Shown here: piece after piece, positions 26,226-35,263 of the stretch | Layout: every line of letters starts with the position of its first letter | Position numbering within the stretch: position 1 is the first letter of the stretch | Source: AP-15 sp963789025 | GTDB lineage: Bacteria > Pseudomonadota > Alphaproteobacteria > ATCC43930 > CGMCC-115725 | Assembly (NCBI GenBank): GCA_963789025.1 | Contig: CAWBIT010000002.1 | Span: forward strand, 1 to 64,000 | Length of the DNA stretch: 64,000 nt | Direction of reading: 5' to 3' | Notes under the pieces: generated by a model | The model's input: the letters and a program-made list of their open reading frames with translations, nothing else | Told to the model about the DNA's origin: nothing | The model's database searches: none | Made by a program: the position numbers and the translations under genes

Positions 26226-27284
26226 GTGCGAACAATCAACGTTCTCGCCATTCAGCGCCTCGGCGCCGCGCAGCGGGCCAAGATAGAGGCAGTCGATCCC
26301 TCGATCCGAGTGACCGACGCCGGCGGCTGGTTCGACGGGGAGTATCGCGAGACCTGGCCCGCCTACACAGCGGCGCGATACTTGCGGACAGGCTCGGCCG
26401 GTGCCGGCACCCGCGAGGATCGCGACCAACTCCTTGCCGAAGCCGAAGTGATCCTTGGCGGTTGGCCGTTTCCGTTAGACCTGCGGGCGCGGGCGCCGCG
26501 GCTCAAATGGTTTCATCAGCGCCCGGCCGGCGCCAGCAACCTGCTGCGCGGCGATTTGTGGGGCAGCGACGTCGTCGTGACCACATCGCGCGGCGTCGGC
26601 AGCACATTGGCGATGGCGGAATACGCGCTGGCCGGCATTCTGCACTTCGCGAAGAGCTTCGACCGCGCCGTCCTCGATCGCGGCGCGGGCGCCTTCGACC
26701 ACCGCGCCTATCGGCCGCTTTTGATCGAAGGCAAGACTGCCTGCGTCGTCGGCGCCGGCGGCATTGGCCGCGATGTGGGCCGTCTGTGCGCCGCGATCGG
26801 CATGCGGGCCGTCGGCACGAGACGCAACCCGCGCCCCGATGAACCAGTCCCGCCGGGGTTCAGTGAAATGGGCGGCGCCGCGGAACTCGACCGTTTTCTC
26901 CCGGACAGCGATTTCGTCGTGATCTGCTGCCAATGGACGCCGGAGACGAACCGGCTGTTCGACAAAACCCGTCTCGCGCTGATGAAACCGGGGAGCGTGC
27001 TGGTCAACGTGGCGCGCGGCGAGATCGTCGACGAGGAAGCGCTCGCCGAGGCGCTCGAGCGCGACCATCTGCGCGGCGCGGTGCTCGATGTTTATGTCGG
27101 TGAATTCGAGCACCTGCCGCCGCCGCGCCTCTGGTCCAATCCCAGAGTGCTGATCACGCCGCACGTCTCGGGCGCCAGCGACGAGGACCGCCACGGCGGC
27201 ATCGACCTCTTCTGTGACAACCTGCGCGCCTATATCGCCGGCCGCCCGCTAGGGAACGTGATCGATTGGCAACGAGGCTATTAG
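26226..27284 (+). CDS. D-isomer-specific 2-hydroxyacid dehydrogenase
   Basis: The start was taken as GTG 26226 (AGGGGAAG upstream), giving 352 aa. The NAD-binding loop is VVGAGGIGRDVG. Catalytic Arg lies in VNVARGEIVDE, Glu in LDVYVGEFEHLPP and His in ITPHVSGASDED. It reduces 2-oxoacids or oxidises D-2-hydroxyacids with NAD(P). Its N-terminal region is longer than in the smallest members. Confidence 0.87.
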   Translation: MRTINVLAIQRLGAAQRAKIEAVDPSIRVTDAGGWFDGEYRETWPAYTAARYLRTGSAGAGTREDRDQLLAEAEVILGGWPFPLDLRARAPRLKWFHQRPAGASNLLRGDLWGSDVVVTTSRGVGSTLAMAEYALAGILHFAKSFDRAVLDRGAGAFDHRAYRPLLIEGKTACVVGAGGIGRDVGRLCAAIGMRAVGTRRNPRPDEPVPPGFSEMGGAAELDRFLPDSDFVVICCQWTPETNRLFDKTRLALMKPGSVLVNVARGEIVDEEALAEALERDHLRGAVLDVYVGEFEHLPPPRLWSNPRVLITPHVSGASDEDRHGGIDLFCDNLRAYIAGRPLGNVIDWQRGY

Positions 27285-27369
27285 CTGCCGGGCGCCAGAA
27301 CCCAATTCGGGCATCGTGGAGGACGCTCGGGCTCCTTGCGTGTGTGGGCGGGGAACGAGTTGGGCTACG

Positions 27370-27402
27370 AAAAAGGGCCTAGCCGACTTAGGCTAAGCCC
27401 TT
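27370..27402 (-). terminator. Rho-independent terminator of tRNA-Ala
   Basis: On the minus strand AGGGCTTAGCC pairs with GGCTAGGCCCT and is followed directly by a T-run. It starts 8 nt after the tRNA 3' end. Confidence 0.85.
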
Positions 27403-27409
27403 CATTTCC

Positions 27410-27485
<76 letters not shown>

Positions 27486-27501
27486 AGGGATTTGTCAGCC
27501 G

Positions 27502-27530
27502 AAATTAGGAACAGCGCGACGGCCCGGCAA
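27502..27530 (-). promoter_or_regulatory. Promoter of tRNA-Ala
   Basis: On the minus strand TTGCCG (27530-27525) and TAATTT (27507-27502) have a 17-nt spacer and end 16 nt before the tRNA. Confidence 0.6.
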
Positions 27531-27547
27531 GGGGAAAATAGCGCGCC

Positions 27548-27922
27548 TCAGTGCTCCTCTTCCTCGACGTTCTCGATGACCTCGGCCATGTCGTCCTCGT
27601 CCTCGCCGAGTTCGGAGGCGTCTTCGAGAAGCTCCTCGTCCTCCTCCTCGGCTTCTTCCAGAGGCGCCGCCTCCTCTTCCTCCTCGGCGGCTTCAGCCTC
27701 CTCCTCGGTTTCAACCTCGGCGTCGATTTCGTCGGCGCCGACCGGCTCCAGCTCTTTCTCGACCGGCGGCGCCGGGCGGGTGCGGCGCGACTTGAGGAAC
27801 GCCTCGGCATCGAACGGTGTCCCGCATTTCGGACAGATCACCGGCTCACGCAGCAAATCATAGTAGCGCGCGCCGCAACTCGGACAAATCCGCTTGGACC
27901 CCCACTCGGGTTTGGCCACCAT
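27548..27922 (-). CDS. FYDLN-type acidic zinc-ribbon protein (TIGR02300-like)
   Basis: The start at ATG 27922 gives 124 aa: MVAKPEWGSKRICPSCGARY. The zinc ribbon has Cys13, Cys16, Cys30 and Cys33, with a YYDLLREPVICP segment matching the FYDLN signature. The remaining two-thirds are an extreme Glu/Asp/Ala tail. The family is known mainly from alphaproteobacteria and has no assigned function. It is divergent from aroA. Confidence 0.85.
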   Translation of the reverse strand: MVAKPEWGSKRICPSCGARYYDLLREPVICPKCGTPFDAEAFLKSRRTRPAPPVEKELEPVGADEIDAEVETEEEAEAAEEEEEAAPLEEAEEEDEELLEDASELGEDEDDMAEVIENVEEEEH

Positions 27923-28100
27923 TCGCTCCCACTTCAAGTTCAGTAATGTCTCGTCGGCGCGGCATTGCCACAGGGTGCCCACCCTGTCAAAAGCAAAGTT
28001 ACGAAAGTAGATTAAGCCGCGCCGTGCGGGCTCCCGATATGGGCTGCGGACGGCGTGACCGCAACCGCATTTTCCTGCATTGCGAGGCATTCGTTCCGCC

Positions 28101-29456
28101 ATGGCTCACCCCGCCCCCTCCCGCCGGCCTGCACCGCCAACCGTTGCATCGCGCTGCGGCCCGCTCGCCGGCGTAATCCGCGTCCCCGGTGACAAATCGA
28201 TCTCGCATCGCTCGCTGATGCTCGGCGCGCTCGCAATCGGCAGGACCGAAATCACCGGCCTGCTCGAAGGCGAGGACGTGCTCGCGACGGCCGCAGCGCT
28301 GAATGCGCTCGGGGCGAGCGTCACAGGGGGCGGGGACGGCCAGTGGACTGTCGACGGCATCGGCGTGGGCGCGCTCGCCGAGCCCGAAGACTTGCTCGAT
28401 CTGGGCAATTCCGGAACCGCGGCGCGGCTCCTCCTCGGCATACTGGCGACGCACCCGATCACCGCCTTCGTCACCGGCGACGCGTCGCTGAGGCGGCGGC
28501 CGATGGGCCGCGTGGTCGAGCCGCTGAGCCGTTTCGGGGCGCGCTTTGTCAGCCGCGAAGGCGGCCGGCTGCCGCTCGCAATCAGCGGCGCCGTCGATCC
28601 GATCCCGATCGTCTATCCTCTGCCGGTACCCTCGGCCCAGGTCAAATCCGCGGTATTGCTCGCCGGGCTCAACACGCCGGGGGCAACCACCGTGATCGAG
28701 CGCCAGCCGACCCGCGATCACACCGAGCGGATGCTGCGCCATTTCGGGGCGGCAGTCTCGACCGAGCCTGAAGCAGGAGGCGGGCTCCGGGTCACGGTCG
28801 AAGGTTTTCCGGAAATGACGGCCGCGCCGATCACCGTGCCGGGCGACCCGTCTTCGGCTGCCTTTCCGCTGGTCGCGGGGCTGATCGTGCCGGGGGCCGA
28901 CGTGACGGTCGAAGGCGTCGGGATCAACCCGCTGCGCACCGGTCTTCTCGAATGCCTCTCCGAGATGGGCGCCGATATCGCTCTGCTGAACCGCCGCGAG
29001 GAGGGCGGCGAGCCGGTGGCGGATATTCGTGCCCGAGCCGGCGCCCTTACCGGCGCCGATATCCCAGCCGAGCGGGCGCCGCGGATGATCGACGAATACC
29101 CGGTCCTCGCGGTCGCCGCGGCCTGCGCCCGCGGACGCACCGTGATGCGAGGCCTCGCCGAACTGCGCGTCAAGGAAAGCGACCGCCTCTCCGCGATCGC
29201 CGTCGGCCTTGCGAGCTGCGGCGTGCCTGTCGCGGTCGACGGCGACGATTTGATCGTCGACGGCGCCGGCGGCCCGCCTGAGGGCGGCGGCTTGATCGAG
29301 ACGCAACTCGATCATCGGATTGCGATGGCGTTTCTCGTCCTCGGGCTGGCTGCCAAAGAGCCGGTGCGGATCGACGATGCGGCGCCGATCGCAACGAGCT
29401 TCCCCGGCTTCATCACGATGATGAACCGGCTCGGCGCTGCGATTGGCGAGGGATAG
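28101..29456 (+). CDS. aroA: 3-phosphoshikimate 1-carboxyvinyltransferase (EPSP synthase, class II-like)
   Basis: This enzyme of the shikimate pathway joins PEP to shikimate-3-phosphate. The 451-aa product has VIRVPGDKSISHRSLMLG and LLEGEDVLATA, close to the class II type, plus the PEP loop LGNSGTAARLLLG, QVKSAVLLAGL and the late motif LRVKESDRLSAIA. By motif, a glycine sits where glyphosate-tolerant CP4 has alanine. The start at ATG 28101 is preferred to 28080. cmk begins at the last base of its stop codon. Confidence 0.96.
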   Translation: MAHPAPSRRPAPPTVASRCGPLAGVIRVPGDKSISHRSLMLGALAIGRTEITGLLEGEDVLATAAALNALGASVTGGGDGQWTVDGIGVGALAEPEDLLDLGNSGTAARLLLGILATHPITAFVTGDASLRRRPMGRVVEPLSRFGARFVSREGGRLPLAISGAVDPIPIVYPLPVPSAQVKSAVLLAGLNTPGATTVIERQPTRDHTERMLRHFGAAVSTEPEAGGGLRVTVEGFPEMTAAPITVPGDPSSAAFPLVAGLIVPGADVTVEGVGINPLRTGLLECLSEMGADIALLNRREEGGEPVADIRARAGALTGADIPAERAPRMIDEYPVLAVAAACARGRTVMRGLAELRVKESDRLSAIAVGLASCGVPVAVDGDDLIVDGAGGPPEGGGLIETQLDHRIAMAFLVLGLAAKEPVRIDDAAPIATSFPGFITMMNRLGAAIGEG

Positions 29457-30241
29457 TGGGCGCGGGTTTGCCCCTCACCCCGACCCTCTCCCCGCAAGCG
29501 GGGCGAGGGAGTCAGCAGAGCCCCTCGCCCCGCGCGAGCGGGGAGAGGGAGGGGCCCGCGCAGCGGGAGGGTGAGGGGCGACCGCCGTTTGTCGTCGCGA
29601 TCGACGGTCCAGCGGCATCGGGCAAGGGCACGCTAGCGCGGCGTATCGCCGGGCGCTTTGGCTTAGCTCACCTCGACACAGGTGCGCTGTATCGCGCGAC
29701 AGCGCTCGCCGTACTCGATGCGGCTGGCGACCCCGCCAATCCCGTGGCGGCGGAAACGGCCGCGCGGCGCGTCGATCCGCGGCTGCTCACCGACCCCAAG
29801 TTGCGAGCCGATGCAGTCGCGTCGGCGGCGTCGGTGGTCGCCGCGATCCCGGAAGTTCGCGGCGCCTTGCTCGGGCTGCAACGGGATTTTGCCGCGCACC
29901 CTCCGGCATCGTCGCGCGGCGCGGTTCTCGACGGACGCGACATCGGCACGGTCGTTTGCCCGGGGGCGGATGTTAAGCTGTTCATCACCGCCAGCACCGA
30001 AACGCGCGCCGCCCGCCGGGTCAAGGAGTTGCGTGAGCAGGGCGCCCCCGCTATATACGAAGATGTCTTGCAAGATCTTAATGAACGCGATGCGCGCGAC
30101 AGCGGCCGCGGGGAAGCCCCGCTAACGGCGGCTCACAACGCTTACATCATGGACACGACGACGCTCGACGCCGATGTGGTGTTCGAGCGCGTCTGCGCGC
30201 TGGTCGCGCGTGCGCTTAAGGAGAAGGAATGGCAGCAGTAG
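29456..30241 (+). CDS. cmk: Cytidylate kinase with repeat-derived N-terminal extension
   Basis: It phosphorylates CMP/dCMP. The core starts at VVAIDGPAASGKGTLARR (P-loop). It has the LDTGALYRATAL motif, VLDGRDIGTVVCP and the lid segment RVKELREQG. The first 42 or so residues are unusual: they are encoded by a dispersed CCCTCACCC-type repeat (29471-29578). No ATG, GTG or TTG occurs in frame between that repeat and the P-loop. Translation must therefore begin at GTG 29456 or TTG 29468 unless a non-canonical start is used. It overlaps the aroA stop and the rpsA start (13 bp). Confidence 0.92.
   Translation: MGAGLPLTPTLSPQAGRGSQQSPSPRASGEREGPAQREGEGRPPFVVAIDGPAASGKGTLARRIAGRFGLAHLDTGALYRATALAVLDAAGDPANPVAAETAARRVDPRLLTDPKLRADAVASAASVVAAIPEVRGALLGLQRDFAAHPPASSRGAVLDGRDIGTVVCPGADVKLFITASTETRAARRVKELREQGAPAIYEDVLQDLNERDARDSGRGEAPLTAAHNAYIMDTTTLDADVVFERVCALVARALKEKEWQQ
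29471..29578. repeat. CCCTCACCC-type palindromic repeat, copy 2, inside cmk
   Basis: It begins CCCCTCACCC and ends GGGTGAGGGG with internal hairpins (CTCTCCCCGC/GCGGGG and CCCCGCG/CGGGGAGAGG types). It is read through in frame as the N-terminus of cmk. Confidence 0.8.
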
Positions 30242-31959
30242 AATTGCAAACCCGGGAGGCGCCTGCAAAAGAAAGCTTTGCGGCGCTCCTTGATGAATCG
30301 CTCGGGGTCGTCAGCAGTCTCGAGGGCACCGTCGTCAAGGGCCGGGTCATCTCGGTCGAGAACGACGCCGTGCTGATCGATGTCGGCCTGAAATCGGAGG
30401 GCCGCGTTCCGCTGAAGGAGTTCGCCGCCGGAGGCGCGCAACCCGAGATCCATGTGGGCGACACCGTCGAGGTGTATCTCGAGCGGATGGAGGACAAGAA
30501 CGGGGAGGCCCAGCTGTCGCGCGAGAAGGCGCGGCGCGAGGAGGCCTGGACCCAGCTCGAAAAGAGCTTTCAGACGAACGACCGGGTCACCGGGACCATT
30601 TTTGGCCGGGTCAAGGGCGGGTTTACCGTCGACCTCAACGGCGCCGTCGCGTTTCTGCCCGGCAGCCAGGTCGACATCCGGCCGGTGCGCGACATCACTC
30701 CGCTCTTGGGATCGCCGCAGCCCTTCCAGATCCTCAAGATGGACCGCTCGCGGGGAAATATCGTTGTGTCGCGCCGCGCCGTGCTCGAGGAGAGCCGCGC
30801 CGAGCAGCGCTCCGAGCTCGTCGCCAGCCTCAAGGAAGGACAGATCCTCAACGGCGTCGTCAAGAACATCACCGATTACGGCGCCTTTGTCGATCTCGGC
30901 GGGGTCGACGGATTGCTGCATGTGACCGACATCGCGTGGCGGCGCATCAATCACCCCTCCGAGGCTCTCAATATCGGGCAGAACGTCAAGGTTCAGGTCA
31001 TCCGCTTCAACCCCGAGACGCAGCGCATCTCGCTCGGCATGAAGCAGCTCGAATCCGATCCGTGGGAGGGTGTCGAGCTCAAATACCCGGCCAGCGCCAA
31101 GTTCCGTGGCCGGGTTACCAACATCACCGACTACGGCGCCTTCGTCGAGCTGGAGCCAGGTGTCGAAGGGCTGGTCCACGTCTCCGAGATGAGCTGGACC
31201 AAAAAGAACGTGCACCCCGGCAAGATCGTCTCGACCAGCCAGGAGGTCGAGGTGATGGTGCTCGATGTCGATCCGCAAAAGCGGCGCATCAGCCTCGGAC
31301 TGAAGCAGACCCTCGCCAATCCGTGGGAAGCCTTTGTCGAGGAGCACCCGGTCGGCACCGAGCTCGAGGGCGAAGTTCGCAACATCACCGAGTTCGGCCT
31401 GTTCGTTGGCTTGCCCGGCGACATCGACGGCATGGTCCACATGTCCGACATCGATTGGAACCGGCCGGGAGAAGACGCGATCAGCGACTACCGCAAGGGC
31501 GACGCGGTGCGGGTCAAGGTGCTCGACGTCGATGTCGAGAAGGAGCGGATCAGCCTCGGCATCAAACAGCTCGAGTCCGATCCCTTCGAAGCCGGCATGG
31601 CCAAGGTGAAGAAGGGCGATGTCGTGACCGGCATGATCTCCGCCATCACCGAAGGCGGCGTCGAGGTGACCATAAGCGACGGCATGCCCGGGTTCATTCG
31701 CAAATCCGAATTGTCGCGTGACCGCAGCGAGCAGCGGCCGGACCGCTTCGCGGTAGGCGAAAGAGTCGACGCCAAGGTGACCGCGATCGATCGCACGACC
31801 CGCAAGCTGTCCTTATCGATCAAGGCTCGCGAGGTCGACGAGGAGAAGCGCGCAATGGCCGAATTCGGCTCCTCCAATTCCGGCGCCAGCCTCGGCGATA
31901 TCCTCGGCGCCGCGATCAACCGCGCGCGCCGCCAGGAGGAGACCGAAGAGAAGAGCTGA
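30229..31959 (+). CDS. rpsA: 30S ribosomal protein S1
   Basis: This 576-aa protein has six S1 OB-fold repeats. Examples are GTVVKGRVISVENDAVLIDVG, NGVVKNITDYGAFVDLGG and GRVTNITDYGAFVELEPG. It recruits mRNA to the ribosome. AAGGAGAAGGA precedes its ATG, which lies inside the cmk 3' end. Length and repeat number are normal for proteobacteria. Confidence 0.97.
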   Translation: MAAVELQTREAPAKESFAALLDESLGVVSSLEGTVVKGRVISVENDAVLIDVGLKSEGRVPLKEFAAGGAQPEIHVGDTVEVYLERMEDKNGEAQLSREKARREEAWTQLEKSFQTNDRVTGTIFGRVKGGFTVDLNGAVAFLPGSQVDIRPVRDITPLLGSPQPFQILKMDRSRGNIVVSRRAVLEESRAEQRSELVASLKEGQILNGVVKNITDYGAFVDLGGVDGLLHVTDIAWRRINHPSEALNIGQNVKVQVIRFNPETQRISLGMKQLESDPWEGVELKYPASAKFRGRVTNITDYGAFVELEPGVEGLVHVSEMSWTKKNVHPGKIVSTSQEVEVMVLDVDPQKRRISLGLKQTLANPWEAFVEEHPVGTELEGEVRNITEFGLFVGLPGDIDGMVHMSDIDWNRPGEDAISDYRKGDAVRVKVLDVDVEKERISLGIKQLESDPFEAGMAKVKKGDVVTGMISAITEGGVEVTISDGMPGFIRKSELSRDRSEQRPDRFAVGERVDAKVTAIDRTTRKLSLSIKAREVDEEKRAMAEFGSSNSGASLGDILGAAINRARRQEETEEKS

Positions 31960-32007
31960 GCCGTCCGCCCCCCGGAAGTGATCGCGACTTGCCGGAAAGC
32001 GGCGCTA

Positions 32008-32093
32008 CCCTCACCCACCAAGCCCTTCAGGCTTGGTCCCCCCTCTCCCGCACTGCGGGAGAGGGTGCCGAGGGCAGCGAGGCGGGTGAGGGT
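32008..32093. repeat. CCCTCACCC-type palindromic repeat, copy 3
   Basis: The ends are CCCTCACCC and GGGTGAGGG with an internal CTCTCCCGCACTGCGGGAGAG hairpin, nearly the same as in copy 1. It lies between rpsA and ihfB. Confidence 0.75.
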
Positions 32094-32230
32094 CTTGCCG
32101 CGGCCCAAATTGTCTCCCACCGTGGTGCGCTCGTTGTCTCACACGCCTCGGGTGACGGGCGCTTGACCATAGTCATTTGGTTTGGCAGGTTGATCGCCTG
32201 CAAGATACAAGGCGAGGAGCGACGATCGCG

Positions 32231-32524
32231 ATGACGAAATCGGAGCTCGTACAGAGGCTTGCCGACGGCAATCCTCATCTTTACCAGCGCGACGTCGAGG
32301 TCATCGTCACGGCGATCTTTGACGAGATCGCGGCGGCACTGGCGCGGGGGGACAGGGTCGAATTGCGCGGCTTCGGCGCGTTTTCGGTCAAGCGCCGCGA
32401 TGCCCGCGTCGGTCGCAACCCGCGGACCGGCGACAGTGTCTCGGTAGCCGAGAAGCACATCCCGTTCTTCAAGACGGGCAAGCAGTTGCGCGACCGCTTG
32501 AACCAGAGCGCAGGCCAAGCCTGA
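32231..32524 (+). CDS. ihfB: Integration host factor subunit beta
   Basis: The 97-aa HU/IHF-fold protein begins MTKSELVQRLADGNPHLY and has the DNA-bending arm GRNPRTGDSVSVAEKHIPFF with its conserved proline. It binds and bends DNA together with IHF-alpha. AAGGCGAGGAG lies upstream. The gene order rpsA-ihfB is conserved in proteobacteria, which favours IhfB over HU. Confidence 0.93.
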   Translation: MTKSELVQRLADGNPHLYQRDVEVIVTAIFDEIAAALARGDRVELRGFGAFSVKRRDARVGRNPRTGDSVSVAEKHIPFFKTGKQLRDRLNQSAGQA

Positions 32525-32547
32525 CGCGGTCACCATAGGCCCGGCGA

Positions 32548-32906
32548 GTGAGGATTTTTATCGTGCCGGCTTTGTCGTCATCGCGATTTTGCTGATCCTG
32601 TTCGCCGTCTCCAATCGCGACACGGTATCGGTCGGATTCTGGCCGTTGCCGTTCCTCTTAGATGTGCCGCTATATCTGCTGAGTTTCCTGAGCCTCGCGA
32701 TTGGAGCTCTGATCGGCGCGGCTGCCGCCTGGATGGCGGGCCGCCGCAACCGGCGCGAGCTCAGAAGCCGAGGCCGGCGTATCAAAGCGCTGGAGCGAGA
32801 GCTGACAGCGACCCAATCGCAGATCGAGACCCACTCAGACCCAACGGGGAGGCAGTTGCCCGTCGTCGCCCGGCAACTGCACCCATTGGTCAGAGAGAAA
32901 GCGTAA
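32548..32906 (+). CDS. LapA-domain membrane protein, probable single-base frameshift
   Basis: The body (LLILFAVSNRDTVSVGFWPLP, then a second helix SFLSLAIGALIGAAAAWMAG and a basic coiled coil) matches LapA/YciS-type proteins, which usually follow ihfB. The open frame from 32589 has only a TTG or CTG start and would cut the first membrane helix. A GTG at 32548 begins an MRIFIVPA stretch in another frame. One extra T in the T-run at 32571-32573 would join the two into a normal LapA-like N-terminus. Confidence 0.7.
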
Positions 32907-32937
32907 ATGCCCGCCAGCAATGAGGCAGCAGAACTCT

Positions 32938-33432
32938 TCAGTGGCCGATCGCAGCCGTTTGCTCCTGTTCCCGCGCAATTCGCGAGATTGCGGGCGCAGG
33001 TGGCGATTGCCTCACGCGGCGCGGTCGGATCCGCCCGGCTCGCACCGGCGGCGCCGTCCCAGCTTCCATCTGAGGCCGCGGCCGGGCCCTGATCCAAGCA
33101 CGGCCCTCGTCCGCCTGATCGGTGGCAAACACCCGGATTTCGCTGGGTATCAAAAAGCGAAGCGCTTTTACCGTGAGCCTCACCCAGCCGATATCGGTCA
33201 CGATCGCAACCCGCTCGCAGCGCGAAGCGTGCTCAAGTCCAAGGTCGAGCTCATCCCACGCAGCACCGGGAAACCGCGAGTTGAGCTCGTAATAGAGCCG
33301 GATCTTGTCGTGCCGCTTGAGGGATTTCTGCATCGCCGGAACCAAGACGTCCTGGCAGTCCTGCATCGTCAGGCGTCCGCTTACCGCGATGCCGACAACA
33401 TTGCCGGGAAGGCCTTCGATGAGTTCGAGCAT
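32938..33432 (-). CDS. SpoIIAA-like (STAS-fold) protein
   Basis: The 164-aa product begins MLELIEGLPGNVVGIAVSGRLTMQDCQDVLVPAM. It continues with KIRLYYELNSRFPGAAWDELDLGLEH and VAIVTDIGWVRLT, typical of the SpoIIAA-like family of small bacterial proteins. The C-terminal 45 residues are basic, Pro/Arg-rich and unlike the core. Function unknown; family members may bind lipids or membranes. It is convergent with the LapA-like gene and lies upstream of the porin gene on the same strand. Confidence 0.8.
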   Translation of the reverse strand: MLELIEGLPGNVVGIAVSGRLTMQDCQDVLVPAMQKSLKRHDKIRLYYELNSRFPGAAWDELDLGLEHASRCERVAIVTDIGWVRLTVKALRFLIPSEIRVFATDQADEGRAWIRARPRPQMEAGTAPPVRAGRIRPRRVRQSPPAPAISRIAREQEQTAAIGH

Positions 33433-33444
33433 CGGCCTCTTCCC

Positions 33445-35073
33445 TTAGAACGCGACGCGCCACTTGAAGGTAATCGCCTGCTCGTGGCCCCTGCCGTTGG
33501 CGACGACGACGCGGGTGCCGTACATGTACTGGACGCCGGCGGTAATGAACGCGACCGGGTTCCACACCAGATTGGCAAAGGTGTTCCACTGCTCCTTGGT
33601 GAACGTGCTGGCTTGGCTCGGACCTATTAGCTGTGAGTTGAGGTCTTGATGCGCGATGCCCGCTGCTATCGTCGATCGCAGGTTCGGCGTCCACCAATGC
33701 TGGTAGCCGCCATTTGTGCTGTACCCGAAGACCGAATTGAAGAGGACGTTAGACGCCGCATTGCCGCCCTGGCAGCCCACCACGGGTGTTGCGCACGCGG
33801 TCGCGACGCTGAAATTGCTCGCCATCGCCGTAGCACCGGACCACCCGCCGCTCAAATACGGTCCGAGGCCAGTGCCCGCGATAAAGCTGAACAGGAAATC
33901 GTCCTTGGACCAACCGAACCAGCCGGGTTTCACGTCGCCACTGAAGTGCCCGCCATAGCCCAGGTAGTCCCGGGAAATGAAATGGCCGTCGTTGAACTGC
34001 ATCGGGACGAGCACACCGGCGAAGTCCACGTGCCCCCAGGGCTGCGCCCAATAGGAGGCGACGGTGAGATTGGGCGCGATGGCCTTGGCGATGTTGCCTT
34101 GGGCTGCAGTTCCCGCACCGGCGCAGGGGACACCATTGCAGGTCGCTGAGATCGTCCCGGTGCCGGGGCCGGCCGGGAGCCCGCCCACGTTCGAGTCATT
34201 AGTAAATTGGCCGCCGGGCCCTTCGACGCTGACGGTCGGCTGCTCCGCCGACACCGAGAAGGCGCTGCCATACGGACCGGCAAGGGTGTACCGTAGCTGT
34301 GGGATGCGCTGGCCGCCGGTCGAGCCCATCGCGCCGCCGAAATCCACCAATTCTGTGTCGGCGTCGGCATCGGCGAAGTTCGAGATGGCCTGGCCGCCGA
34401 GGAACCCGCCCAACGTGCCGTAAGCAAACCGGAGGCGCGGGAGCAGGCTGTCGCCGCCCGCCTGCTGCGCGGTCTGGGTGCTGAAAGCGTTGCTACCCGC
34501 CCAGTCGAACTCGAAGAATGTCCGCGACTCTCCCCAAGCCGTCGGGGTGCGGGTCTCGACATTGAGCCGCGATTGCTGCGGACTGAACTCGAAGAACCCG
34601 TTGCCGCGCGAATGGTTGGCCGCCTGCGGAACAACGCCGAGGCCCGGGACGAACTGTTGGCCAACCGGCACCCCGTTCAGATTCCCGTTTTGACCGGCGT
34701 TCGACGAGGGGAGACCAGGGTTCCCGGTATTGGCGCCCTGTAGAAAGTAATTCCCGGTGATGTCGATGAAGCCGCCGACGCGGATCGAGGTGTCGGTGCC
34801 CGGGATCAGGAACGACCGCGGAAAGCTGCCGCCGATGATCGCTTGCCCCGGGATCGGCTCGGCGCCCATGGCCGGGGCTATACCCGGAGAGACTCTCGAG
34901 GGCGGTATGGCTTCTTGAGCCAGCTGGTCGATGCGGCGCTGCAGAAGCTCCTGATTGGCCCGCAAATCCGCCAATTCGTCGGCGCTGGCCGCTGGAAGAC
35001 CCGTCAGCAATGCAACCGTCGCGGTCAGGCCGCCGATCGCCGCCAAAGTGCCGATAGTGCGCGTTCTCGTCAT
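33445..35073 (-). CDS. DcaP-like outer-membrane porin
   Basis: The start at ATG 35073 gives 542 aa. A signal peptide (IGTLAAIGGLTATVALLTGLPAASA) is followed by a short coiled coil (ADELADLRANQELLQRRIDQLAQEA). The beta-barrel begins FLIPGTDTSIRVGGFIDI and ends QAITFKWRVAF with a terminal Phe, as outer-membrane proteins require. The pattern matches trimeric DcaP-type porins. It follows the SpoIIAA-like gene's start by 12 bp in the opposite sense of transcription order. Palindromes lie 107-167 bp upstream. Confidence 0.85.
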   Translation of the reverse strand: MTRTRTIGTLAAIGGLTATVALLTGLPAASADELADLRANQELLQRRIDQLAQEAIPPSRVSPGIAPAMGAEPIPGQAIIGGSFPRSFLIPGTDTSIRVGGFIDITGNYFLQGANTGNPGLPSSNAGQNGNLNGVPVGQQFVPGLGVVPQAANHSRGNGFFEFSPQQSRLNVETRTPTAWGESRTFFEFDWAGSNAFSTQTAQQAGGDSLLPRLRFAYGTLGGFLGGQAISNFADADADTELVDFGGAMGSTGGQRIPQLRYTLAGPYGSAFSVSAEQPTVSVEGPGGQFTNDSNVGGLPAGPGTGTISATCNGVPCAGAGTAAQGNIAKAIAPNLTVASYWAQPWGHVDFAGVLVPMQFNDGHFISRDYLGYGGHFSGDVKPGWFGWSKDDFLFSFIAGTGLGPYLSGGWSGATAMASNFSVATACATPVVGCQGGNAASNVLFNSVFGYSTNGGYQHWWTPNLRSTIAAGIAHQDLNSQLIGPSQASTFTKEQWNTFANLVWNPVAFITAGVQYMYGTRVVVANGRGHEQAITFKWRVAF

Positions 35074-35179
35074 CGTTAGCCGCTCCCCAGGTGACCAACC
35101 TCTGAAATCACAGGTTGATGTTGACCGGGTGTGGGCTTCCGGCACTATCCATCGTCAGATTGAAAAGAGGTGTAGTGCG

Positions 35180-35213
35180 AGGTCTAAACCTCAGGTTTCC
35201 TAGGTTTAGACCT
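35180..35213. promoter_or_regulatory. Perfect 12-bp inverted repeat upstream of the porin
   Basis: AGGTCTAAACCT (35180-35191) and AGGTTTAGACCT (35202-35213) are exact inverted copies separated by 10 nt, about 107 bp before the porin start. This looks like an operator for a dimeric regulator or a strong hairpin in the leader. Confidence 0.55.
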
Positions 35214-35221
35214 GATTGACG

Positions 35222-35263
35222 CAACATACTGAATATGTTGGGAATTCCATCGATGCGATGGTC
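35222..35263. promoter_or_regulatory. Two further short palindromes
   Basis: CAACATA/TATGTTG (35222-35240) and CCATCG/CGATGG (35248-35262) follow the 12-bp inverted repeat in tandem. They may form a regulatory cluster with it. Confidence 0.4.
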
